Source: Pirellulaceae bacterium (GTDB lineage: Bacteria; Planctomycetota; Planctomycetia; Pirellulales; Pirellulaceae). From it: 64,000 nucleotides of DNA. This document shows positions 1 through 9,976 of this stretch, in pieces; the stretch's first letter is position 1; every line of letters begins with the position of its first letter. Position numbers and translations under genes: made by a program. The notes beneath the pieces are model-generated. The model ran no database searches. It saw only the letters and a program-made list of their open reading frames with translations, and was not told the origin of the DNA. The stretch covers positions 62,001-126,000 of the forward strand of contig JAHBXT010000002.1 of the NCBI GenBank assembly GCA_019636385.1. The letters run 5' to 3'.

Positions 1-248
1 TTGCCAGCCTTGAACGAAACCACAAATTTTTCAGCAACTTCAACCTGCCGACCGGTTTTCGGGTTTCTCGCTAGTCGAGCCTTGCGGCTCTTGACCTGAA
101 AAACGCCAAAATTCCTCAGTTCGACCCGGCCCTCTTTGAGCATTGCCTCTACAATGCCCTCGAAGGTCAACTGAACAATCTCCTTTATTTGGAGTTGGGT
201 CAGCCCTGTTTTGTCGGAAATCGACCTGACGATGTCTTTCTTAGTCAC
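1..248 (-). CDS. HU/IHF-family DNA-binding protein (3' end cut by window)
   Basis: Small histone-like DNA-bending protein. Reading from a GTG at 248 gives [16 protein letters not shown], then the helical dimerisation part, then [21 protein letters not shown], which is the beta-arm signature of the HU/IHF family (GxFxxxxRxxRxGRNPxTG, here with [11 protein letters not shown]). The start is set by AAGGAG ten bases upstream of the GTG. About 82 residues are visible, so only the last few are missing beyond the window edge. HU cannot be told from IHF by sequence alone. The gene is divergent from the panE-like gene at 492, with a shared 243-bp upstream region. Confidence 0.9.
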   Translation of the reverse strand, partial: MTKKDIVRSISDKTGLTQLQIKEIVQLTFEGIVEAMLKEGRVELRNFGVFQVKSRKARLARNPKTGRQVEVAEKFVVSFKAG

Positions 249-491
249 TTGACAAAGCTCCTTCGCCGAGGTAGCAAACGACGTAAGTCATTTGCTGACA
301 GTAGGTTATACGGCGAAGTCTACTTTTGAAAACGACGGTCGTCAAGGCGTCTCGTCCTGGACAAACTGAATGGAAGCAATTATGCCACAACCAGAGCGCC
401 CGGATAACAGATGGAATCGACTTCCTAGCCGACAAACTTTATCAAAACCGATCAAACAGTAGCATCGCTGCAGTTTATAAAGGAGTAAGAC

Positions 492-1451
492 TTGACAACG
501 AGACAACATGGCATGTCCTACGCCATCTTGGGGGTTGGGGCGGTTGGCGGGCTCTACGGAGGTTTGCTGGCGCAGGCTGGTTTTGATGTCCATTTCGTTG
601 CCCGTAGCGATGTCGATCACATGCGCCAGCATGGTCTGCGGGTTGAATCCCCGCTCGGCGATTTTCATCTTCGCGAAGTGCAGGTCTACGGAGCTGCTCA
701 AGAAATCCCGCAAGTCGACTGCGCTGTCGTGTGCTGGAAGTCGACTGACAATCACCATTTGTCTGAATTACTACCGCGTGTGTGCGGTCCAGAGTCCATC
801 GTACTCGTGTTGCAGAATGGACTTGATGTCGAGCGCGCCGCAGCCGATCTGGTGGGCGCTGATCGCGTTCTGGGTGGATGTTGCTTCTTGTGCTCAAACA
901 AAATTGGTCCAGGGCACATCCGCCATTTGGACTACGGCAGAATTGCCTTTGGTGAGTATGCCCCGGCCGGCCACCTGTCGGGTGTCGCGCGCATTACGTC
1001 CAGGATGCAACGCATCGCAGCCGATTTTATGGCGGCTGGGATCGAGATTGCTGCTCAAGAAAACCTGCACGAAGTGCGCTGGAAAAAGCTGGCTTGGAAC
1101 ATTCCATTCAATGGATTGTCCGTGGTGTTGAACTCAGATACCGAGGCCATTATGAACAATCCGCTGGTGAGACAATTAGCCGAAGAACTAATGATCGAGG
1201 TCGCGGCTAGCGCGGCTGCATGTGGCGTCCAGGTGACTCGCGAGCATATCGACCAGATGCTCGAATATACTCAGAACATGGTCCCGTACGCCAGCAGCAT
1301 GTTGTTGGACTATCAAGCCAAACGGCCATTGGAACTGGAAGCCATCTTCGGAAATCCCATTCGCTTCGCCCAAGCCGGTGGATACCAGCCCGCCCGCATC
1401 GACATGCTCTATCGTCAGCTCAGCTTTTTGGACAGTCGCAATCGCAAATAG
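492..1451 (+). CDS. panE: 2-dehydropantoate 2-reductase (ketopantoate reductase) family protein
   Basis: NADPH-dependent reduction of ketopantoate to pantoate in pantothenate/CoA synthesis is the usual role of this family. The N-terminus has the Rossmann dinucleotide motif AILGVGAVGGLYGG (residues ~11-24). A conserved VLQNGLDVE segment follows at ~105. The catalytic-lysine region EVRWKKLAWNIPFNGLS lies near residue 195, and an ApbA_C-type helical domain completes the 319 residues, close to the usual ~300. The start is a TTG at 492 with AAAGGAG six bases upstream; an ATG at 513 is the alternative and would cost little. Paralogues in this family act on other 2-oxo acids, so the exact substrate is inferred. 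Confidence 0.85.
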   Translation: MTTRQHGMSYAILGVGAVGGLYGGLLAQAGFDVHFVARSDVDHMRQHGLRVESPLGDFHLREVQVYGAAQEIPQVDCAVVCWKSTDNHHLSELLPRVCGPESIVLVLQNGLDVERAAADLVGADRVLGGCCFLCSNKIGPGHIRHLDYGRIAFGEYAPAGHLSGVARITSRMQRIAADFMAAGIEIAAQENLHEVRWKKLAWNIPFNGLSVVLNSDTEAIMNNPLVRQLAEELMIEVAASAAACGVQVTREHIDQMLEYTQNMVPYASSMLLDYQAKRPLELEAIFGNPIRFAQAGGYQPARIDMLYRQLSFLDSRNRK

Positions 1452-1625
1452 TCGGGCGAGCAAAATACTCCAGGTCTCTCGAATCGCCCTCAAAACGCGC
1501 TGTTGCAAGGAGTATACCGACCGATTTTCGCGATCACGACCTCTTGTCAAATCCCGCCGACTGGCCTTTAATCTGGTGGACAGTCGCGCGGTGGGGATGT
1601 GGCACAATCCCGCCTGAGCGCCTTT

Positions 1626-1699
1626 GGCGGAGTAGCTCAGTCGGTTAGAGCAGCGGAATCATAATCCGCGTGTCGGGGGTTCGAATCCCTCCTCCGCTA
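1626..1699 (+). tRNA. tRNA-Met (CAT anticodon)
   Basis: A full cloverleaf can be drawn. The acceptor GGCGGAG pairs with CTCCGCT (one G-U), the D arm begins GCTCAG, and the anticodon stem GCGGA/TCCGC closes the loop ATCATAA with CAT at its centre. The T arm is GGGGG-TTCGAAT-CCCTC, and the discriminator base is A at 1699. CCA is not encoded. The first base pair is not the C-A mismatch of initiators, so this is elongator Met, or possibly the lysidine-modified Ile2 type, which also carries CAT. The AMP nucleosidase gene follows directly. Confidence 0.93.
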
Positions 1700-1725
1700 T
1701 TTTGGAATGTGGGCGAGGTAGTTTC

Positions 1726-2892
1726 GTGAAGGTCTTGCTGGATCCCAAGGCGGAATTGCCGCAGCAAATCGAAGCTGCCTGCGACGAGATGGAGCGGATC
1801 TACTCCGCAGGTCGATACTCTAAGGTTATCGTCACCCGCCACTGGTCTAAACACAATCCAGTAATCTGGGGTAAAGTCGCTCGCCCCTCGGCCTACCGTT
1901 GGTACCTGCGACGTGAACTATTTCGGCTGGCCGCGAACGATGCCGAAATTGAAATCGTGCCCGCTCAGGAGCGAGTCGAACTGGCCTCGCCGCAATTGCT
2001 GACGCTGATCGACGAATCGGATTTCGACCATACGCGTAAGAAGGTGTTCCTGTTCGGCCCCGAGCGAGTTGAGTTGTCTTTGCAACGCATTGAGCACTAT
2101 ACCGGTACTCGGGCGGAAAGTTTTCAGCGTTATGTGCTACTGACCAATTATCAAATGCACATGGATGCATTCGAACTGTTATATCCCAATTGCCTGAAGC
2201 CGACGCATAGCCGCGTGCAAATGCCGGCCTACCACCAAGTGACCACAGACAACGACGGCTTGACCATCGTCAACATCGGTGTCGGTCCATCCAACGCCAA
2301 AAACTTCACCGATCACCTAGCGGTGCTGCGACCGGATGCCATGATGATGGTTGGCCATTGTGCCGGCGTTCGCAATCATCAAGAGGTTGGTGACTTTGTG
2401 TTGGCTTCGGGCTACATGCGCGACGATCATGTGCTGGACGAGGCGTTGCCGCCTGCCGTGCCGCTAACTCCCAGCTTTCTACTGAATCGCTATTTAGCAC
2501 GTATTCTAGACGACCGACGGTTGCCCTATCGTTTTGGAGTCGTCTACACGACTGCCGATCGCAATTGGGAACTGACGCTCAATCGCAAGTTGAAGGACTT
2601 GAAAGCCAGCCGCAGCATCGGCGTCGACATGGAATCGGCGACTGTCGCCGCCAACGGCTTTCGCTATCGCATTCCATCGGCAACACTACTGTGTATTTCC
2701 GACAAACCCTTGCATGGGCAACCCAAATTGCCCGAGGTGGCTCGGGCTTTCTACGAACAGTCCAAGCTTCAGCACCTGGAGATTGCTCGCGATGCATTGC
2801 TGATGGCGCGTACGGAGTACCCTGGTGGATTGCCCAACAGCGATCTGCGAGCTATGGACGAACCTCTGCTGGGTGGCCCACCTGAAGAATAG
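1726..2892 (+). CDS. amn: AMP nucleosidase
   Basis: Hydrolyses AMP to adenine and ribose 5-phosphate, a purine salvage and AMP-level control reaction in the cytoplasm. The C-terminal nucleosidase domain is clear: MPAYHQ, VGHCAGVRNHQEVGDFVLA, a YMRDDHVLDEALPP segment, TTADRNWEL, then IGVDMESATVAANGFRYRIP and TLLCISDKPLHGQPKLP. These blocks match the E. coli Amn catalytic domain. At ~388 residues it is shorter than E. coli Amn (~480), mainly at the N-terminus. A GTG at 1726 (MKVLLDPKAE) is preferred over an in-frame TTG at 1702, which nearly touches the tRNA. The M28 peptidase gene begins 6 bp after its stop, so the two are probably cotranscribed. Confidence 0.88.
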   Translation: MKVLLDPKAELPQQIEAACDEMERIYSAGRYSKVIVTRHWSKHNPVIWGKVARPSAYRWYLRRELFRLAANDAEIEIVPAQERVELASPQLLTLIDESDFDHTRKKVFLFGPERVELSLQRIEHYTGTRAESFQRYVLLTNYQMHMDAFELLYPNCLKPTHSRVQMPAYHQVTTDNDGLTIVNIGVGPSNAKNFTDHLAVLRPDAMMMVGHCAGVRNHQEVGDFVLASGYMRDDHVLDEALPPAVPLTPSFLLNRYLARILDDRRLPYRFGVVYTTADRNWELTLNRKLKDLKASRSIGVDMESATVAANGFRYRIPSATLLCISDKPLHGQPKLPEVARAFYEQSKLQHLEIARDALLMARTEYPGGLPNSDLRAMDEPLLGGPPEE

Positions 2893-2898
2893 AAGAAT

Positions 2899-5800
2899 AT
2901 GATGAAAACTTGCGGCTGGTTGACAATCGGTGTAATTGGATGGATAGCATGTGGCTGGACGACGGCAGGCCAGCCAGTCGCAGCGCAGTCGCCAGAGAAT
3001 CAAGCCCATCCAACGCCAAAATTGCTGAGTGATATTCGGCAATTGACGTTCAGTGGCAATCGAGCTGGCGAGGGATATTTTTCGGCAGACGGCCAGTGGC
3101 TGGTGTTCCAGAGCGAACGCGAGCCGGGCAATCCGTTCTTCCAAATCTATTTGATGGACCGCCAGACGGGCAACACCCAGCGTGTCTCGCCTGGCGTCGG
3201 TAAGACCACTTGCGCATGGATTCACCCCGACAATCACCGTGTTTTGTTCGCTTCGACGCAGTACGATCCACAGGCGGCTGCTAAGCAGCAAGCCGAAATA
3301 GAGTTTCGTCAATCTGGTCAGTCCCGGCGTTACAGCTGGGATTACGATTCAAGCTATGAATTGGTGGAATTCGATCGACAGACAGGCGAATATCGAAGGA
3401 TTACTGAAGTCGAGGGCTACGATGCCGAGGGGTCCTATTCTCCCGACGGTGAGTTGATTTGCTTTGCCTCCAATCGCCGAGCCTACCAGTTGGGAGAGTT
3501 GAGTGACGAGGAACGCGAGCTATTCGAGAAAGATCCGGCGTCGGCCATGGACCTGTATCTCATGCAGGCTGATGGCACCAATGTGCGGCGCTTGACGACG
3601 ACCGTAGGTTATGACGGAGGTCCGTTTTTTTCGCCCGATGGACAGCAGATTTGCTGGCGGCGATTTTCCGCCGACGGGTCGAGCGCTGAGATCATGTTGA
3701 TGAACGTCGATGGCAGTGCTCAGCGGCAGCTAACGAACTTGGGAGCCGTCAGTTGGGCTCCCTTTTTCCATCCCTCGGGCCACTACCTCATTTTTGCCAC
3801 GAACTTGCAAGGTTTCGCAAATTTTGAACTGTACATGATTGGCCTGGAAGGTGGTGTGCAGCCAGTACGAGTCACCGATCGCCCAGGGTTTGATGGACTG
3901 CCGGCCTTTGCTCCTGACGGAAAGTCGCTGGTGTGGACCAGCAATGGCGGGTCTGCTTACAGTCAGCTTTACGAAGCGGCCTGGGATCATCAAGCTGCGC
4001 TCCGCGCACTGGGGCTCGACGACCTTCAAGCAGCAACGATCTCAGCGACGTCTGGGTCAGTTCTCGCAGCCAGCGATTCGGCTCAGGTAACCAGCGCTGA
4101 TATTACGGCGGCGGACATCGGTCGGCATGTGGATTACCTGTGTCGCCCTGAGCTGGGCGGAAGATTAACGGGAACGCCTGGCGAACGGCTGGCGACCAGC
4201 TATGTGGCCGCCTACTTAGAACACCTCGGTTTGCAACCAGCCGGGGATAACGGCACGTACTTTCATGAATTTGAGTTTGTGTCGGGCGTTGAGTTGGGCC
4301 AAGAAAATCGACTAAGTTCGGGCGATCAAAACTACGAAGTCGATCGCGATTGGCGACCGCTCTCTTTTTCGCGCGAGGGAGAATGCGAAGCCAGTGAACT
4401 GGTCTTCGCGGGCTATGGTATTGTCGCTCCTGAAGCCCCTGGGCAACCCGCATACGATAGCTACGTGCACTTAGATGTTGAAGGTAAGTGGGTAGTCATG
4501 CTGCGACGAATGCCCCTGAACATCACGCCTGAGCGCCGACAGTATTTGGCTGGCTTCAGTCACGAACGACACAAGGCTATGGTCGCCCGCGATCGCGGAG
4601 CCAAAGGTGTAATCTTGGTCAGCGGTCCGAATAGTCAAGTACGCTCGCAGTTGATCCCCCTGCGGATGGACGGCTCGCTGGGTGCCAGTAGCCTGACGGT
4701 GATTAGCGTGACCGACGCCCTAGCACAACAGTGGCTCCAGATTGCCGGCGAGGATCTGGCCGATCTGCAGACCCAGTGGGATGACGGTGAAATGCGGATG
4801 GGATTCGCGCTCAGCGGAGTTCAGGTGCAGGCTTTCGTGGATGTTTCGCCAATTCGAAATCGCGGTCGAAATGTTTTGGCGCGCTTGTCCGTTGGCAGCC
4901 AGCCAACTCCAGAAATGATCGTCGTTGGTGCGCACATCGATCACTTGGGTGAGGGAACGGGCGCTTCGCTGGCCCGCGAAAGTGAATCGGGTGCCGTACA
5001 TCGCGGAGCGGACGATAACGCATCAGGTGTGGCCGGCATATTGGAAATGGCTCAATATCTGGCAGATCACATTCACAGTGGTCGTAGTCAGCTCAAGCGC
5101 GATCTGCTGTTTGCTGCTTGGAGCGGCGAAGAGTTAGGTCTGCATGGCTCAGCGGCCTTTACCCAAGATTTTCAACGTTTGTTTCCGGCAGCTATCCTCC
5201 CACAGCCAGAAGTTCACACTTCCGACAGCCAGCCGGCAACGGGCGATCCGTCCCATGGTCATCCTTCCCCTACCCTGTATCCGGCCGTGGCTGCTTACGT
5301 CAATTTAGACATGGTTGGCAGATTACGCGATAAATTGATTTTGCAAGGAATTGGATCGTCGCCGTATTGGGCTCAGGCCATCGAGCGTCGCAATGCCGTC
5401 GTGCGCTTGCCATTGACGCTTCAAGCTGATTGTCACTTGCCCACCGATGCGACCAGCTTCTTTTTGCAAGGAGTTCCCATTCTGTCCGCATTCACCGGTT
5501 CGCATGACGAATATCATACCCCTCGTGATGTGCCGGAGTTACTCAATTATGAGGGCGCTGCCAAGACGGCGCAGCTACTGGCACTGTTGGCTGCAGATGT
5601 GGCGCACGCTGAGTCCGCACCTGAGTACCATTCACAGGCCGCACCGCCTGAGCGCCGTGCGAATTTGACCGCGTATCTGGGGACGGTACCGGACTACGGG
5701 CAAACCGATATTCAGGGCGTCAAGTTAAGCGGTGTCACGCAGGGAGCACCAGCAGATCAAGGTGGACTGAAGGCAGGCGATGTGATCATCGAATTAGCTG

Positions 5801-5934
5801 GCCGCAAAATCGAAAACATCTACGACTACACCTATGCTATCGAAGCCTTAAAAGTTGGCCAATCCGTCACCATTAAAGTTCGCCGTCGCGACGACACACT
5901 TGATCTGGAAGTCACTCCAGCTTCGCGAAATTGA
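2899..5934 (+). CDS. Secreted TolB-propeller / M28 zinc aminopeptidase / PDZ protein
   Basis: Predicted exported metallo-exopeptidase. Residues 1-30 form a signal peptide (hydrophobic core then AGQPVAAQ). Residues ~40-370 hold WD40-like PD40/TolB repeats (repeated FSPDG / FAPDG with W or F). A PA-type insert leads into an M28 catalytic domain from about 650. Its zinc ligands are visible in AHIDHLG (~677), ADDNASG (~703), WSGEELG (~743), NLDMVGR (~802) and HDEYHTP (~869). A PDZ domain ends the protein (~935-1010, APADQGGLKAGDVI). M28 enzymes remove N-terminal residues from peptides. The propeller probably docks substrate or sits at the cell surface; that part is inference. It follows amn by 6 bp. 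Confidence 0.88.
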   Translation: MMKTCGWLTIGVIGWIACGWTTAGQPVAAQSPENQAHPTPKLLSDIRQLTFSGNRAGEGYFSADGQWLVFQSEREPGNPFFQIYLMDRQTGNTQRVSPGVGKTTCAWIHPDNHRVLFASTQYDPQAAAKQQAEIEFRQSGQSRRYSWDYDSSYELVEFDRQTGEYRRITEVEGYDAEGSYSPDGELICFASNRRAYQLGELSDEERELFEKDPASAMDLYLMQADGTNVRRLTTTVGYDGGPFFSPDGQQICWRRFSADGSSAEIMLMNVDGSAQRQLTNLGAVSWAPFFHPSGHYLIFATNLQGFANFELYMIGLEGGVQPVRVTDRPGFDGLPAFAPDGKSLVWTSNGGSAYSQLYEAAWDHQAALRALGLDDLQAATISATSGSVLAASDSAQVTSADITAADIGRHVDYLCRPELGGRLTGTPGERLATSYVAAYLEHLGLQPAGDNGTYFHEFEFVSGVELGQENRLSSGDQNYEVDRDWRPLSFSREGECEASELVFAGYGIVAPEAPGQPAYDSYVHLDVEGKWVVMLRRMPLNITPERRQYLAGFSHERHKAMVARDRGAKGVILVSGPNSQVRSQLIPLRMDGSLGASSLTVISVTDALAQQWLQIAGEDLADLQTQWDDGEMRMGFALSGVQVQAFVDVSPIRNRGRNVLARLSVGSQPTPEMIVVGAHIDHLGEGTGASLARESESGAVHRGADDNASGVAGILEMAQYLADHIHSGRSQLKRDLLFAAWSGEELGLHGSAAFTQDFQRLFPAAILPQPEVHTSDSQPATGDPSHGHPSPTLYPAVAAYVNLDMVGRLRDKLILQGIGSSPYWAQAIERRNAVVRLPLTLQADCHLPTDATSFFLQGVPILSAFTGSHDEYHTPRDVPELLNYEGAAKTAQLLALLAADVAHAESAPEYHSQAAPPERRANLTAYLGTVPDYGQTDIQGVKLSGVTQGAPADQGGLKAGDVIIELAGRKIENIYDYTYAIEALKVGQSVTIKVRRRDDTLDLEVTPASRN

Positions 5935-6124
5935 AGAAGGCCAACTATGAACTTGGCTTATGTGATAGCTTCGGCTGCTATCCGAAAGCCAACGTGAAAC
6001 GTTTGGTCAGATAGCCATCGTTGAGATGTATCGATATTTTTGTGTCGTTCGCGGACACATGTCTGCTGTCCCACAAGTTCGGATCAGGCATCCCAATAGT
6101 TGCAGGCAGTTGCGATTCAACGAG

Positions 6125-6610
6125 TCAGCTCTGCCGACGGAGCATGAAGAGTTCGAACATGGGATCGGCGATTTTATCTGCACTCCGCTCGCTGAGCGAC
6201 TCCGATAGCACCTGATCCAACTGTCCCTGAAATATCTTCTCCGCTTGGCCTCCGTGGAAATAGGCTGTGGGCTGCTGCGTGCTGCGGTAGGATTTGATTA
6301 ATTCACCAAAGAAGGTTTGCCCTACGAACTGCTGGAATGTTTCGCGAAGTTTGTCTCCCTTAGCACCTGCATTTTGCTGCTGACCGTAGACTGACGAAGA
6401 TGCATCGTTCAATTCCAGCGCACTGTGAGTGCTTGCCACAGCAGGCAATATCCCTAGTTGGCTGCGCTGGTCGTTGTTATCGGTGAGCGCGGTCGGCATA
6501 GGAGCTAGCTGGTCCAGGAAATCTGAATTAGCTGATGCCGATGGTCGCAGGACGCTCGCCAGCGCCTGGTTGGGCTGGCTACCGAGCGAGCGTGTGGGGT
6601 CGATATGCAT
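6125..6610 (-). CDS. flgJ: Rod-binding protein, FlgJ N-terminal type
   Basis: The C-terminal half (FVGQTFFGELIKSYRSTQQ, then a glycine-containing FHGGQAEKIFQGQLDQ segment and IADPMFELFM) is the FlgJ rod-binding domain. This domain caps or scaffolds assembly of the flagellar rod in the periplasm. The muramidase domain found in enterobacterial FlgJ is absent, as in many other phyla where a separate hydrolase cuts the peptidoglycan. The start is ATG 6610 (MHIDPTRSLG), giving 161 residues; a longer reading would run into flgI. It is the last gene of the leftward flagellar operon, 22 bp after flgI. Confidence 0.85.
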   Translation of the reverse strand: MHIDPTRSLGSQPNQALASVLRPSASANSDFLDQLAPMPTALTDNNDQRSQLGILPAVASTHSALELNDASSSVYGQQQNAGAKGDKLRETFQQFVGQTFFGELIKSYRSTQQPTAYFHGGQAEKIFQGQLDQVLSESLSERSADKIADPMFELFMLRRQS

Positions 6611-6632
6611 GACTGAGGCTTTCTTAACGCGA

Positions 6633-7718
6633 CTATTGTATGACGACTTCGCCGTACAAGTCGCCATTGCGTTTGAGCGTGCGGATGATAGCGATGACAT
6701 CTTCGGTGGGCACATCCAGTGCGTTGAGCGCATCAACCAGGTTCTTCAGTACCGGCTGGGGATTGCGCGGCGAAGCAGGATCGAAGCCGACGAAGCCGCC
6801 AGAGCCGGCCCCGGCCTGAATGGACAAGCTCTTGTGATTGATGGCCACCGGATTGATCAGTACGTCTTCTCCCATGACGATCACGCCTTCACGTTCGTTG
6901 ATTACCACGCGCTTCTGCTTCTTGATGTTTGGCAATTCGATGTCCAGAATCAGCTTGACGAACATCACCGGCTTGTCGGTGTAGGCCGGAGGCACTGTTA
7001 CCTGAACATGCAATTGATCAATAGCTTGGGCGATGTCGTACATGCCATCTGCCATGCTGGGCTGAAAGAACGAGTTGATCGCATCTTGAATGTCAGCGGC
7101 CGTAGAAAAGCTGGCCAAATCGCGGTCAAGTATCAGTGAGATTCTGTCGCCGTTGACGAAGCTGTTGGTAATCGTGGCTTCCATCTTACAGCCGTTGTGC
7201 ACCACACCCGACGTGGGAATCGCTTTGTTGGGCAGCGATACTGGGCCTTCGGCAATTCCGTAAATTGTTGGCACATCCGCCCGAGGGCCCAGCATATAGG
7301 CTAGTACCAGACGCCCGCCCTCAAGGCTCTTAGCGTTCAGTGCATTGACGGTGCAGTTGAGTTGATCACCCTGTTGGGCACCGGCCGGAGGGATAGTGGT
7401 CGTGACCATTACCAGCGCTACGTTGCCAGTGGCTTCCAGTTCGCGCAGGTCTGGGATCCCTTGAGCATTGGCCGATAAATTACCACCCATCGACTGCAAC
7501 ATGCGAGCCAGTGTGCGAGTCGTGGGTTGTAGTTTGGCGTCACCAGTGCCTTTGAGTCCCACGATCAGTCCCAAGCCTTGCAGGCGGTTCTCCTCCTGGC
7601 CTTTCAGACGGCAGATATCACCCAGGCGGACACGCTTTGGTTCTTGACCATGTAATGCAGGAGCCTGCATGGCCAGGCAGCCAATCAGGAATATTCTCAG
7701 GCAGTCTATGAATTTCAT
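6633..7718 (-). CDS. flgI: Flagellar P-ring protein FlgI
   Basis: Forms the P ring around the flagellar rod in the peptidoglycan layer. After a signal peptide (residues 1-24) the mature protein starts RVRLGDICRLKGQEENRLQGLGLIVGLKGTGD, the standard FlgI opening. Later blocks are NVALVMVTTTIPP, NSFFQP, RVVINEREGVIVMGEDVLI and a C-terminal LVDALNALDVPTEDVIAIIRTLKRNGDLYGEVVI. The length of 361 residues is typical. It lies between flgH and flgJ on the minus strand. The presence of both rings supports a true outer membrane in this organism. Confidence 0.96.
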   Translation of the reverse strand: MKFIDCLRIFLIGCLAMQAPALHGQEPKRVRLGDICRLKGQEENRLQGLGLIVGLKGTGDAKLQPTTRTLARMLQSMGGNLSANAQGIPDLRELEATGNVALVMVTTTIPPAGAQQGDQLNCTVNALNAKSLEGGRLVLAYMLGPRADVPTIYGIAEGPVSLPNKAIPTSGVVHNGCKMEATITNSFVNGDRISLILDRDLASFSTAADIQDAINSFFQPSMADGMYDIAQAIDQLHVQVTVPPAYTDKPVMFVKLILDIELPNIKKQKRVVINEREGVIVMGEDVLINPVAINHKSLSIQAGAGSGGFVGFDPASPRNPQPVLKNLVDALNALDVPTEDVIAIIRTLKRNGDLYGEVVIQ

Positions 7719-7789
7719 GCTTGAACCTTAACCGTGATCATCTACCCGATATTCATTATGCGCTACTACATTTCCATAGACTAAGAAAC

Positions 7790-8689
7790 CTAAAACGGTT
7801 GAAAGCGACCGAGCCACTCCGCAAACCAACCGCGCTTATAACCATCGCGAGCCTGACCGGCTTCGCGCTTGTCAATCTTCAAGTCGATGATGTCGCGACT
7901 GAGTACAACATTGTCGGAGCCAATCGACGAGTCCTTGCAGATTCCGCTAAGCGATATCTCCCAGCGATTGTCATTGACGTTGATTTCCTTGCGTGCCTGT
8001 AACACGATATTACCATTGGGGTAGATGTCCGCGATCTCGGCAGCAATGTTGAAGGTCAAGGCTTCGCGTGTCAACAACTGGGAATTGGCACGCAGGATTT
8101 GATTCGTCTGCCCACGCACGGACGGGTCTTCACCGGTCTGGCTGGCGGCGCGAAGTGCTCGCAAGCCATCCAGCTTTACCCAATCCTCTAAAGTAGCCTC
8201 GTACAGTCCATTTTTGCGCTGTTGGGCGATACCTTCGGCTGTCATCCTGGCCATTTCTTCGACGCGAATCTGCACGATATCGTGGATCTTCAAGACGCGT
8301 TGCGGCAACGGTGGTTGGTAGGTGTATTGGGCCATAGCCGGCAAGCCTCCCACGCCTGCACCGCCTGGCCCGACAAAGCCGGCGGGACTGGCTGGTTGTG
8401 GCTGCCACTGCAGGGGAACACTCGCAGCATCTGAGGCTGGGGCTGGCGGCACTACTTGGGAAGTGGCTGCGAATACTGGACGCTGCGATACCACTGGATT
8501 GTGAAACAGACTGCTATCTTGCGCCATACCGGTTTGCACAGCCGCAGCAACGATGGTGATCAGCAGCGCGATGATTCTGAACCGTTGTCGCAATTTGTAG
8601 AGGGGGGCAAGCGGGGCTGCCGAAAACAGTTGGGTTTGACCCAAGGTACGCGGACCGCGATGGCGGGGACTGGAAAGCATAGTCTTCAT
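7790..8689 (-). CDS. flgH: Flagellar L-ring protein FlgH
   Basis: Forms the outer-membrane L ring. The C-terminal part is diagnostic: [60 protein letters not shown] and [13 protein letters not shown]. The N-terminal third carries a hydrophobic segment ([20 protein letters not shown] followed by QDSS) and a proline/glycine-rich linker. No lipobox cysteine is visible, unlike the lipoprotein FlgH of proteobacteria. The start is ATG 8689 with AAAGGGA upstream (299 residues). An ATG at 8758, almost touching flgA and with AGGTGA before it, is possible and would add 23 residues. Confidence 0.93.
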   Translation of the reverse strand: MKTMLSSPRHRGPRTLGQTQLFSAAPLAPLYKLRQRFRIIALLITIVAAAVQTGMAQDSSLFHNPVVSQRPVFAATSQVVPPAPASDAASVPLQWQPQPASPAGFVGPGGAGVGGLPAMAQYTYQPPLPQRVLKIHDIVQIRVEEMARMTAEGIAQQRKNGLYEATLEDWVKLDGLRALRAASQTGEDPSVRGQTNQILRANSQLLTREALTFNIAAEIADIYPNGNIVLQARKEINVNDNRWEISLSGICKDSSIGSDNVVLSRDIIDLKIDKREAGQARDGYKRGWFAEWLGRFQPF

Positions 8690-8762
8690 TGCATTCCCTT
8701 TTACTATCTTCATCGCCAGAAAGCTGGCATATACGGACCAAGGAATCAGGCTGCCCATCAAT

Positions 8763-9842
8763 TCACCTATCAGCTGCAGTTTGCGCTACCGCCGCGATGC
8801 GGACTTTGGAAGGCCCCATGACGGTCGCCATCAGTCGCTTGCGATTGTGAAGTTCGATATCGATCAACTGGCCCACCGAGCCCGCGCCGAGACTCTTGGC
8901 TGATGTGCGCACCACAACGGCTCCGGAAATCGATTCGACTTCGACCAATTCATTACGTTGAACTACGATCGGGTCTCCCACCAGTTCTTCTGTCAGAGGC
9001 TGATTGGTACTGACGCTGCGCCGCAATTGCTTGCCGACCAATTGTTGGATATCGGTAAAGCACTTCTGATCTTGAATATTGGTTGGTAGAGGAGCGTAGC
9101 TGAGCATCTCTTCTGTCAGGAATTGATCCCGTCGCAACGGTCCACTGGCTACCACGACTTGTGGCGGTAGTTCGACGATTGCCTGGATGGGCAGGCTTAG
9201 GACTTTGCCATGTTGCTTAATTTGTAGCACTAGGTCTTGTGGGCCCGTCCAAGGTGCTTGGCCACCACTGACGGATATCAAGTTCCCTCTGGATTGCAGC
9301 GTCTTGAGATACTGGCCGGGCAACTCCAATTCGACACGCCAATCTGTGCGGTTGTGTGAACGGAGATTCAGATATTCCTTGATGGCTGTAGTCACATTGG
9401 TACGAGCCGTTTGCGCGATGCGCTGATCGACGAAAGCCGGAGTCAGCGAGTTGGCGTCAACCGCCCCAGCCGCTTCGATTCCTTGCAAACTCGTCGAATC
9501 CTTGCCGGTCCAGCGAATACTCTTGGGATGAACGCCGCGCAGTTCCAGATGTTGTACTACGTCGCTGCGCTGCCAAGTTTGCATCGTACCCGGTCGCGGA
9601 GCTGGGCCGAGCGGCATCTCTTTAAGCTTGTCGAGCGACTCGGAACTGCCAGCAACGATTTCCACGAGATCCTTGAGTCGCACGATATCGCCCGCAATAG
9701 TTGGATCGGTGTAGAAACGCATCAAGATCTGATCGGTCGCTGTGCACGATTGCGGACTTGCTAACGCGCAGAGAATCAGCATCAGACAGGCGATCGCTGC
9801 CGATCGGTTTCGGATGGTCAGGGTGCTGATGGCAGTTTGCAT
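8763..9842 (-). CDS. flgA: Flagellar basal-body P-ring formation chaperone FlgA
   Basis: Periplasmic chaperone for P-ring (FlgI) assembly. It has a signal peptide (residues 1-36), an extended N-terminal region typical of planctomycete FlgA, and the SAF/FlgA core near the C-terminus: [90 protein letters not shown]. At 359 residues it is longer than E. coli FlgA (~220). It lies between flgG and flgH, as expected for its partners. Confidence 0.92.
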   Translation of the reverse strand: MQTAISTLTIRNRSAAIACLMLILCALASPQSCTATDQILMRFYTDPTIAGDIVRLKDLVEIVAGSSESLDKLKEMPLGPAPRPGTMQTWQRSDVVQHLELRGVHPKSIRWTGKDSTSLQGIEAAGAVDANSLTPAFVDQRIAQTARTNVTTAIKEYLNLRSHNRTDWRVELELPGQYLKTLQSRGNLISVSGGQAPWTGPQDLVLQIKQHGKVLSLPIQAIVELPPQVVVASGPLRRDQFLTEEMLSYAPLPTNIQDQKCFTDIQQLVGKQLRRSVSTNQPLTEELVGDPIVVQRNELVEVESISGAVVVRTSAKSLGAGSVGQLIDIELHNRKRLMATVMGPSKVRIAAVAQTAADR

Positions 9843-9976
9843 GTTTCAGTGTGTCTATCGATGTCGTGAGGTATTGAGCGGTGCATTGGTCGCTACCGTC
9901 GTTCTGGCGGTAGCCCAACCAGCTCTCTACCCTCTAAAGACAAAGTCTAGTGGTGTATCTTGATGGGCCGCGTGCC

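Noticed and set aside
241..435. 64-codon frame over the HU upstream region
   Set aside because: It is out of frame with the HU gene, has no motif and ends within the HU start region.
6429..7139. 236-codon plus-strand frame across flgJ and flgI
   Set aside because: It runs through two clear flagellar genes in the opposite sense.
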